DNA from: Amorphophallus konjac
Lineage: Eukaryota; Streptophyta; Magnoliopsida; Alismatales; Araceae
Direction: 5' to 3'
DNA length: 64,000 bases
Assembly (NCBI GenBank): GCA_022559845.1
Contig: CM040123.1
Location: forward strand, 316,429,933-316,493,932
Shown here: positions 56,151-64,000 of the stretch, in pieces
Position numbering within the stretch: position 1 is the stretch's first letter
Layout: each line of letters starts with the position of its first letter
Made by a program: the position numbers and the translations under genes
The notes under the pieces: generated by a model
What the model was told of the DNA's origin: nothing
The model's input: only the letters and a program-made list of their open reading frames with translations
Databases searched by the model: none

Positions 56151-56482
56151 GGGCCGGAGGATTCCGCCCCGACGGGAGGCGGAGAACTGACACTCATTGA
56201 TAGTAATCCTTTTCTTTCTCTCCTTTTTTTATTGTTTCTCCTTTTTATTCCCTCTTTGTTTCTTTTCTCTTTCTCTTCTCTCTCTTTTTTTTGGATGGAT
56301 ATCGCATAATCTCGTGGGAGATCTAAAAGACATATATGCTCAAAAGGGGACGCAGGGTCCGATTATTTATTAAATTGAGGAGGAGATGCATAATACAACT
56401 TCAAGTGTTTCCCATTAAGGGGTGAGAACTGAATTTCCCCCCGATGATTGACAATAACATATGCTCCTCCCTCGTACACTTT
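56151..56482. other. Tat remnant between tandem array and integrase end
   Basis: The plus strand is T-rich (pyrimidine run 56210-56290). No gene. Confidence 0.5.
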
Positions 56483-57600
56483 CTAGACCACATAAGGACC
56501 CAGCCAATTTTCCTCCAGCTTGCCTTTGGGATTGTCGACCATGACTTCCCTTCTCTTGACCATGACCAGGTTGCCCTTCTTAAATTCGTGTCCCTTGACT
56601 AGCTTGTCAAAGGCACGGGCTATATGGGCCTGATAGACCTGTATATTCTGCTGAGCTAGGAGTCGCTTCCCTTCCAGGTCAGAAAGCTCCTCTAGTCTTC
56701 GCTCTATGTTTTTCTGGTCGCCTTCGACTAGCCCATGTTGAATTGCCACTCTCAAGGAGGGGATCTCCAATTTTATTGGGACAATCTCTTCCGAGCCATA
56801 CACTAGGGAGAAGGGTGAGTAGCCTGTTAGAGTCTTATAGATAGTGCGGTATGCCCACAGTGCTTCATACATTTTCTCTTCCCAGTCTTTCTTGTTAGCG
56901 CTGACTATCTTAGCCAGAAGGGTGCAAAGAGTTTTGTTGAAAGCTTCAGCCAACCCATTGGCCTGTGGATTGTATGGGGTAGACATCCTCCAATCAATTT
57001 TATATATTTTCGACCAATCTGTAGACTTTCTGGTTCCGGAAGTGACTTCCGTTGTCTGAAATAATTCGGTTGGGGGTACCAAACCGAAAAATTATATTTC
57101 GACGGACAAACCTAACAACGATTTCTACTATCACTTCTTTCAAAGCCACGGCCTCCGCCCTGCGAGAGAAATAGTTTGTTGCCACCAGAATGTACCTACA
57201 CCCTGAGGAGGATGTAGGCAATGGGCCTACAACGTCTATTCCCCATTGGGCGAATGGCCAGCTAGGCGCTGTCGGGTGCAACTGCATCGGGGGTCTTCTA
57301 GGGACCACTACGTGCTCTTGGCACTTCTGACATGACTTAGCATATTTGCAACAGTCATCGAACATTGTAGGCCAATAATATCCTAGCTTCTTGATTTCGA
57401 TTTTCATCTTTGGTCCTGCTTGATGGGCGCCAGCTGATCCGGCATGGACCTCCTTCATCACCCTCCAAGCCTCTTCAGTGGATAGGTAGCGGAGAAGCAC
57501 TTTCTCTTGGCGTCCGCCATAATTCGGAATAAGATCCCGTTCTGGACCTCATAAGTGATGGAGGCATCATCCACAACTCCCTTTGGCTAGGGTCTTCTTT
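56483..57600 (-). pseudogene. Tat remnant integrase, frameshifted
   Basis: Read downwards from about 57600. A frameshift near 57525 comes first, then the zinc module (H-A-G-S-A-G-A-H ... C-Q-K-C) and the catalytic Asp in Q-W-G-I-D-V-V-G-P-L. The second Asp is in I-S-D-N-G-S-H-F. A frameshift near 57040 follows, then Glu in G-L-A-E-A-F-N-K. The C-part ends at 56483 with W-L-G-P-Y-V-V and a stop. RT and everything before it are absent. It would have inserted the element cDNA. Confidence 0.88.
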
Positions 57601-57657
57601 ACACTCCGGCGTCGTTTGAGTTCGGGCCTCTCTCTATAAAGGCCCAATTATCCTTTT

Positions 57658-59958
57658 TGTGCTATCTATTTGAGTCATTTGATGTAATTTTCATTTTATT
57701 TGAGTCATGTCCCTAGGTCTTACATTTATTTTCCTAAGTTTGAGTGTCATTATATTGTTTAGTTAGCTATTGGGCTCAATTCTTCGGGCTTGGCCCAAGA
57801 GCCCCCCTACCCCCTCAGTTATTTGTCATTGAGTCTTTTGTCAGGGTCTTATTGTAAAATATGGGTTGCCTATATATAGGGCCCCATTTCCTTCCTTTTG
57901 GACTAATGAATGAATCAATGCAAAATTTCCAATTGAGTGTTCAATTTAGTTCTAGTGGAGTGATTCCAATAGTGGGTGAGAGACCCTAGGGGAGAGATTC
58001 CCCACCCCCACCCCCACCCCACCTTCTCTCTCTTCCTCTTTCTCTCTCCCTAGTTCGCCCCCTTCTCTCTCTCCTCCACTTCCCAACCACCTCCACCCTC
58101 CCACCTACCCCATTAAGACCTCTGCACTTCCCACCACCCTCTTTACTCACCCCCCTAGTTCCAAGAGAGAACCCCCAATCCCCACCCCACCCTCCAACCA
58201 CCAACCACCCCCACCTCTTTCCAACACTTCTTTCCTTCTTCCCCATGCAACCTTCCACCTCCCAAGACCCATTTCAAATTTGAAACCCTTCCCTCCACTT
58301 GCTTTGGCCGCCCCTCTCCCTTCCCTTAGGCTAGGTTCGCCCCCTTCCTCCCCTCCCCCTCCACCATCCACTTCTCCCTCCACCCTCCTCTCACCCTCCC
58401 CTTTGGCTGAACCAGCACTAACCCCTGCACCCTCCCCCTTCACCAGCCCCTCCACCACCCCTAGACACTCTCCACCACTCCCTCACAATCCCCATCCACC
58501 CCCATCCACCTCCCCTTCACCATATGCATCCTTCTCCTTCTTATTTCTTAGTCATTGGAAGCTACATCTAGGTTGCAGCTTGCCGTCCAGATGTTGCAGG
58601 TGAACCAGCAGCTTGCAGCAGCCACCACGACCACCTCCTGGTGAATCTGAAGGCCCAAGAGGTATCCACGAAAGCGTCTACCAGTATTCTTCACAACGGC
58701 GGTGGTTTCATCCCCATCCGAGCTCCGTGCTTCCCGGGAGATCCGTTCTTCCACAACTGCGCAGAGCTGCCCCTGCTGAGCATCTGAACCGGAGTAGAAG
58801 CCATACCACGACGAACCTAGGGAGAATCATGCCAAGAGTTCTTCTGAAACGTTATTTCTCGTCCTGTTTACTTTCAGAATCAAGAAGCGGAACTTCGATC
58901 GACATCCGTGGGCCAGAGTTATCAATTTTCTCCCTCGGGTATGAGGTTCTACTTCCCACAGTCTGCACCAACCTTTCATCATTGTTTAGAGTCCCCTGGT
59001 CTTCTCCGGCATCGTTCGGCATCCCCGCCAGTTTTGCTACGAAGAGGACTCGTACACGGTTCCAACTACACTAGCGGTACTTGATTCTGAGTTCGGAAGC
59101 TGTCGGGGCATCTTCTTCTTCTTGCTGTTGGAAACCAGAAGCTGTCAGTCCGAGAATCTGCCTCCCTGTTCGAGCCTCCACCCAGACCAACATCGGTGCC
59201 AGAAGAAATCAACAAAATTTTGACGACTTCCCTGGTCTCCTACGAAGATTTTCCAGGTGGTCTCGTCCCAACAAAATTCGGTAGCAGTCGCAGCTGTCAA
59301 TTCTTCAATCATCTGTCAGCACTCACAGAACGTGGACAGAATCGGCGACCTCCCATCTTCGGTGTTCCTTTCTCAAGTTCCCCTCCCCGCTTGGCCGGCT
59401 GAAGGCCCCTCCCTGTGTGGAGGTAGTTTTAGTTGTAATATCTATTAACCCCCACCCCAAGGTCCCCCCTCCTGCGAGAGGTGTAGTATTGTAATCATTT
59501 GGGTAGGTCAAGCTACCCCGACGCGGCGTGTGGGGATCCACCCGCCTCCCCGCTCGCCCTCGTCTCCGAGCGGGATCGGTTTCTTCAAACCGGTCGAGTA
59601 AGTGCTCCAAAACCTTGCTCTCATTTTTGCTTGTCTTTCAATATTATTTCTTAGTTTCGCTGGCCGTGAGAGTGAGAGCTCGATCCTTAAGCCTCGTTGC
59701 CTTGAGTGATCACCGTGGGGAAGAGTGTAACCGGTGCCTTTGGCACTTTGTCGGTCCCATTGAATTGGGCTTCCACATTCTTTGGGAATCAAATCTTGGC
59801 CTTGCTGGCCCTCTACCAGCAAGGGCCCAACCCTCACATCCTCTACTTGGCATCGCCAAGTCACCCCGGGCTTGGGTGAGCGACGATAGAGCGGTGGCCC
59901 ACATCGGCCCGTTTGAATGCGATTGTGCTTGCTTGCTTAAGTCCAAGGGTGTGTCACA
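57658..59958 (+). repeat. Probable 5' LTR of the chromovirus
   Basis: The end is set by ...TGTCACA five bases before the primer site. The start at TGTGCTATCT (57658) is the best TG...CA match but is uncertain without the second LTR. It contains TATATATAG (57871-57879), a very pyrimidine-rich stretch (57990-58560, including several CCCCA repeats) and GC-rich sequence. Proline-rich frames in it are low complexity, not genes. Confidence 0.6.
57871..57879 (+). promoter_or_regulatory. TATA box in chromovirus LTR
   Basis: TATATATAG, about 210 bp after the proposed LTR start. Confidence 0.55.
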
Positions 59959-59963
59959 TCAAT

Positions 59964-59975
59964 TGGTATCAGAGC
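59964..59975 (+). other. Chromovirus primer-binding site (initiator tRNA-Met)
   Basis: TGGTATCAGAGC, complementary to the initiator tRNA-Met 3' end. Confidence 0.92.
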
Positions 59976-60056
59976 AAGTCATTGACTTGTCTCTATCAAG
60001 TCTAAGTCCTAGGGCCTTTGCAGTGTGTGTCCAATTTCATTTTCCCCTTATCTTGC

Positions 60057-61600
60057 ATGTCCACCCGTAGTGGTGCTAGTTACCGACCCAATCCATCATC
60101 TTCGATTCCACCCATGGATCCCAATCCTCAACTCAACCAAGGAGCTCCTAGGGAGGAACCTCAAGGCCAAATGAATAGAGTAGATGCTGCCCTTGCTAAC
60201 ATTCTAGCCCAACTTGAGTCCCTTCCCACTCGACTTACTCGGCTAGAAGAGCATGAGTTCCACCCAAGGGAGCAGGAACCAAGAGTCCACCCTCCACATG
60301 ATGAACCTCATAGGGAAGATATCCACCCAAGAGATCATGAACCAAGAGTCCACCCTCCACATGATGAACCCCATAGGGAAGATATCCACCCAAGGGATCA
60401 TAGACCAAGAGTCCACCCTCCACATGTTGAACCTCATAGAGAAGATATCCACCCAAGGAATCATGAACCAAGAGTCCACCTTCCACATGGTGAACCTCAT
60501 AGGGGAGATATCCATCCAAGGAATTATGAGCCAAGAGTCCACCCTTCATATGTTGAATTTCATAGAAATGAGTTCCACCCAAGGAAAAATGACCCACGGG
60601 TCCACCCCCCACATGTTGAGCCTCATAGGGATGTGTTCCACCCAAGGAACAATGGACCAAGAGCCCACCATCCATATGTTGAAATTAATAGGGAGGACTT
60701 TGATTTTGACCCCTACCATGACTATGAGAGGCCTCACCACCATCACATTCATGAAAGGCATCCACGGGACGATCCAGATGACCCTCTCCTAAGGATGATC
60801 AAGGTAGAAGCCCCAAACTTTGATGGTTCCCATGAACCAAGTATCTACTTAGAATGGGAGACTGCCATGAACCAATACTTTGAATGGTACCCCATGTCCG
60901 ACCAAAGGAGTGTAAGATTGGCCAAAATGCATCTCACCAAATTGGCCAAAACTTATTGGCTAAACCAAGAGGGATTAAGAAGGATTAGGCGGCAAGAACC
61001 TATTGACACTTGGGAAGGCATGAAGAACCAACTTAGGAATAAATACCTACCCCAATCCTACCACCAAATGCTCTTAGATGAATGGCAAAGCCTTACCCAA
61101 GAAGGGAAGACCGTGGTTGAATACATTGAAAAATTCGACTCCTATCTTTTGAAGTGTGGAGTCCATGAAGACACAGCCGTTACCTTGTCCCGTTTTAGGA
61201 ATGGGCTCCAAAGCCACATCAAGAGAGAGCTCTTCTGAGAGATGTTCACAACCTTGAGCTAGCCTACCAAATAGCTAGGGATGTTGAGAGATTTTCTAGG
61301 ATCCCTCGGTTTGCTACTCCCCGACCGGTCGATCCTAAAAATATGGGACCACGACCCATTCCGGTTACCCCCATGAAAGCCCCTAGCCCAAGTGGGAATG
61401 CCCCATTAAGGCCTTACAACCCTCCTCCTACCATCACTCCAAACAAGCTCACCCCTAGTCACCCTCCTCCACGGAGGGAAGACATTCCCAAAGGCCCAAA
61501 TGTAGGAACCACCTTGGGTAGCGGGCATCAAAAATGCTATAGATATAAAGGGTTTGGTCACTTTGCGGGGCAATGTCCATCCAAAGGATTGTCTAGTTTA
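60057..61600 (+). pseudogene. Chromovirus gag with seven 21-residue repeats, frameshifted
   Basis: The probable start is ATG 60057 (M-S-T-R-S-G); the frame is open from 60018. A short coiled N-part is followed by seven His/Pro/Glu-rich 21-residue repeats (60261-60701), then the Retrotrans_gag core (Y-L-E-W-E, P-I-D-T-W-E-G-M-K, K-Y-L-P). The frame stops at TGA 61236-61238. One missing base near 61230 restores the frame to the nucleocapsid part. The zinc knuckle at 61535 onward reads C-Y-R-Y-K-G-F-G-H-F-A-G-Q-C, so the second Cys is Tyr (TAT 61544-61546). It would package RNA; this copy is defective. Confidence 0.88.
60261..60701 (+). repeat. 63-bp tandem array encoding 21-residue repeats in gag
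   Basis: Seven units of 63 bp start at 60261. The consensus unit begins H-P-R and contains P-R-V-H-P-P-H and E-P-H-R-E-D-I. The first three are nearly identical and later ones diverge, keeping the frame throughout. Confidence 0.95.
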
Positions 61601-64000
61601 CTTATTGAGGAGGAAGCTCCCCCACCCCAAGGGGAACTTGAGGGTGTTGTTGAGGACCATGAAGCCTCCCAGGATTGGGAAGAAGAGTATGAGGCCCAAT
61701 ACCTTGAATCGGGACTAGATCACACCACTCCACCTACCAACTCCCATCTAGGAGCAATTAGATGCACCCTCACCAAACCCCACGAAGAGGATTGGCGTCG
61801 AACCTCAATCTTTCACACCTTTGTCAAGATAGGGAGCCATGTAAGAAAGGTGATCTTAGATAGTGGGAGTTGTGTCAATGCCGTATCCCCGATACCGTTA
61901 AGCTCCTTGGGCTTGCTATCACCCCCCATCAAAATCCATACCGAGTCTCATGGATCAACAACAACTCCATCCCGGTCAACACCTAATTCCTTGTGCCCCT
62001 CACCTTCTCTTCATATCATGGACAAATTTGGTGTGACGTCATCCCCATGGAAGTAGGAAGCATCCTACTAGGAAGACCTTGGCTTTATGATGTAGATGCC
62101 ACCATCTTGGGTAGGACCAACACATGTACTTTTGAACATGAGGGTAGGACTATCCGTCTCAACCCCTCCCCACCACGTCCCATGCCCAAGAGGGACACTC
62201 TCCCTCAAGGACACCACCCCACCACCACACAAGTCTTGGGGAACTTTACCCCTCCAACCCCATCCCTCACCCAAACTCCCAAACAAAGTGGGACCTCGGG
62301 GTTGACCAAGGGTCTTCATCTCATCACTAGGAAAGAGCTTGAAAGGGAGATAGATCAAGGAGTACCACTATGTGCGGTGATCATTTGCCTAGGAGAGCCC
62401 ACTCCCACCAACCCACATCCTATAGAAATCCGGCATCTCCTAGAAGAATTTCATGATGTGTTCCCGGCCGAGCTCCCGGACCAACTCCCTCCCATGCGTG
62501 ATGTGCAACACACAATTGATTTAGTTCCGAGAGCCACCCTCCCAAACCTTCCTCATTATCGCCTCAATCCCACGGAGCATGCCGAACTTCGTAGGCAAAT
62601 TGAGGAACTCATTAGGAAGGGCTTCATCCGAATAAGCAAAAGTCTATGTGCCGTCCCGGCACTTCTAACTCCCAAGAAGGATGGGTCTTGGCGGATGTGT
62701 GTGGATAGCCGGGCTATTAATAAAATCACTGTCAAGTATAGGTTCCCCATCCCTAGGCTGGATGACATACTTGATATGCTAGCCGGAGCCACTATTTTCT
62801 CCAAAATTGACCTTAAGAGTGGCTATCACCAAGTTAGGATAAGACCTGGGGATGAGTGGAAGATGGCTTTCAAGACCAAGGATGGTCTCTTTGAATGGTT
62901 AGTCATGCCTTTTGGGCTTTCAAATGCCCCAAGTACTTTCATGCGTCTTATGACGGAGGTTCTTAGGCCTTTCATTGGGATCTTTCTAGTGGTCTACTTT
63001 GATGACATACTCATCTATAGTCAATCCCAAGAGGCCCACCTTGACCACCTTGGGCAAGTTTGCACCGTCCTCCGACAAGAGAGCCTATTTGCCAACTTAG
63101 GGAAGTGCCACTTCATGACCACATCCATCACCTTCCTAGGATTTGTGGTGTCTACCAAGGGTGTCTCCATGGACCCCGACAAGGTCCAAGGTATTCTTGA
63201 TTGGCCGGAACCCCACACCCTTCATGAGGTCCGAAGTTTCCACGGATTGGCAACATTCTATAGGAGGTTTATTCGAGGGTTTAATACTATCACTGGCCCT
63301 ATCACCGATTGTCTCAAGAAGGGGACTTTTGTGTGGACCAAATCAGCCTCTAAAGCCTTCCAAGAACTTAAGGAGAAGTTGACCCAAGCCCCGGTCCTAT
63401 GCCTTCCCGATTTCTCTAAAGTCTTTGAAGTCACATGTGATGCATCCGGGATAGGGATAGGAGGAATTCTTAGTCAAGAGGGACACCCGGTAGCCTTCTT
63501 TAGTGAGAAGCTATGTGATGCTAGGACAAGATACTCCACTTATGACAAGGAGTTCTATGCCGTGGTTCAGTCCCTCTGACATTGGAGGCACTACTTGTTG
63601 CCCAAAGAATTTATCATCTTTTCTGACCATGAGGCCCTCAAATACCTCAACTCCAAACAAAAGCTAAATACCCGACATGTTCGATGGGTTGAGTTCATCC
63701 AATCCTACACTTTTGTCATCAAACACAAAGCCGGGAGTGAGAATCGAGCGGCGGATGCCCTTAGTAGGAAAGTTTCCTTGTTATCCACTATCCAAGTGGA
63801 AGTGACCGGATTTGATAGGCTCAAGGATGAGTACCCTAGCTGCCCCGACTTTGGGCACATCTATACCACCTTGACCACCCATTCTAGCAAGGAACATGAG
63901 GGATTTGTCTTAGAGGATGGGTTCCTTTTCAAGGGACCAAAGCTTTGCATCCCACGGACCTCACTCCGTGACTTCTTGATTTGGGAATTACATACGGGAG
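61601..64000 (+). pseudogene. Chromovirus protease, RT, RNase H, integrase start
   Basis: The protease has L-D-S-G-S-C-V-N-A-V (Asp 61859-61861). A frameshift near 61940 and a TAA near 61984 follow. RT has [16 protein letters not shown] and Y-F-D-D at 62995-63006. RNase H has C-D-A-S-G-I-G-I-G and E-K-L; a TGA at 63577-63579 breaks it (Arg by homology), then S-D-H-E-A-L-K and A-D-A-L-S-R follow in the same frame. At the right edge the integrase zinc region begins (L-C-I-P, L-H-T-G). It would convert RNA to DNA and integrate it. The window cuts it before the DDE core. Confidence 0.9.

Larger units (their letters stand above)
52112..57657 (-). mobile_element. Tat-lineage Ty3/gypsy remnant with antisense extra ORF
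   Basis: Minus-strand gypsy element. Integrase (56483 to about 57600) is followed in the element's direction by a tandem-repeat region (55415-56150) and then by an intron-containing ORF on the opposite strand (52112-54874). An antisense extra ORF between integrase and the 3' LTR is a known feature of Tat-group elements. Its 3' LTR is missing at the copia-2 boundary, and everything upstream of integrase is missing at the chromovirus boundary. The exact right edge is uncertain (57600-57660). Confidence 0.8.
57658..64000 (+). mobile_element. Chromovirus-type Ty3/gypsy element, 3' part off window
   Basis: Plus-strand element: probable LTR 57658-59958, initiator-Met primer site 59964-59975, gag from 60057, zinc knuckle, protease, RT, RNase H and the start of integrase at the right edge. 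RT motifs ([32 protein letters not shown]) are chromoviral, closest in style to CRM/Reina. The chromodomain would be off the window. It is broken by three frame lesions and two stops. Confidence 0.88.

Noticed and set aside
57986..58603. Proline-rich protein in 57.9-58.6 kb
   Set aside because: The pyrimidine-rich stretch inside the proposed chromovirus LTR yields open frames on both strands without any domain.
60235..60675. Repeat protein on the minus strand
   Set aside because: It is the mirror of the 63-bp gag repeat array.

Overview
The window is repeat DNA from a large-genome flowering plant, probably a eudicot. The evidence is the mix of element types: SIRE-like Ty1/copia, Ogre/Tat-like and chromovirus Ty3/gypsy elements, an RTE-type LINE, and plant-style genes with GT-AG introns. 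I found no host gene, no tRNA or rRNA gene and no bacterial or organellar sequence. Nearly every base can be assigned to an LTR retrotransposon or to the LINE.

Layout. Positions 1-57657 are a deep nest. A Tat-lineage gypsy element on the minus strand (remnant 52112-57657) lies beside a copia-2 remnant (50038-52111, minus). Copia-1 (minus; 1 to 50037, continuing off the left edge) sits in the 5' leader of copia-2. Ogre-like element 1 (E1, plus, 3225-48345, target duplication GTCAT) sits near the gag start of copia-1. Ogre-like element 2 (E2, plus, 9477-33557, target duplication CTAAG) sits in the gag-pro region of E1. An RTE LINE (minus, 17326-20596) sits in the reverse transcriptase of E2. 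A separate chromovirus (plus, about 57658 to the right edge) follows.

E1 and E2 are two families of one lineage. Each has LTRs of 1.3-1.6 kb, a primer-binding site of tRNA-Arg type, gag, an amber codon, protease with a G-patch, reverse transcriptase, a degenerate first RNase H, a second archaeal-type RNase H and integrase. Each then has a long 3' region with two intron-containing genes on the opposite strand (called aORF-A and aORF-B here). aORF-B encodes a plant-mobile-domain (PMD) protein with a C-terminal coiled coil, and aORF-A looks like a shorter PMD relative. In E2 both antisense genes are open from start to stop (435 and 818 residues), although gag-pol carries about ten lesions plus the LINE. 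In E1 both are broken.

The most unusual signal is non-coding. E1 and E2 carry roughly 45 and 50 short CpG-containing palindromes. They lie in the LTRs, the leader, the upstream regions of the antisense genes and intron 1 of aORF-B, with neighbours mostly 29-34 bp apart. Arm sequences covary within a family and differ between families (ACGCCC/GGGCGT in E2, ACGGTC/GACCGT in E1). The two copia LTRs carry other TCGA-cored motifs in pairs 20-23 bp apart. I infer family-specific protein-binding arrays, possibly read by element-encoded factors. That is a hypothesis; what the sequence shows directly is the arrays, their spacing and their positions.
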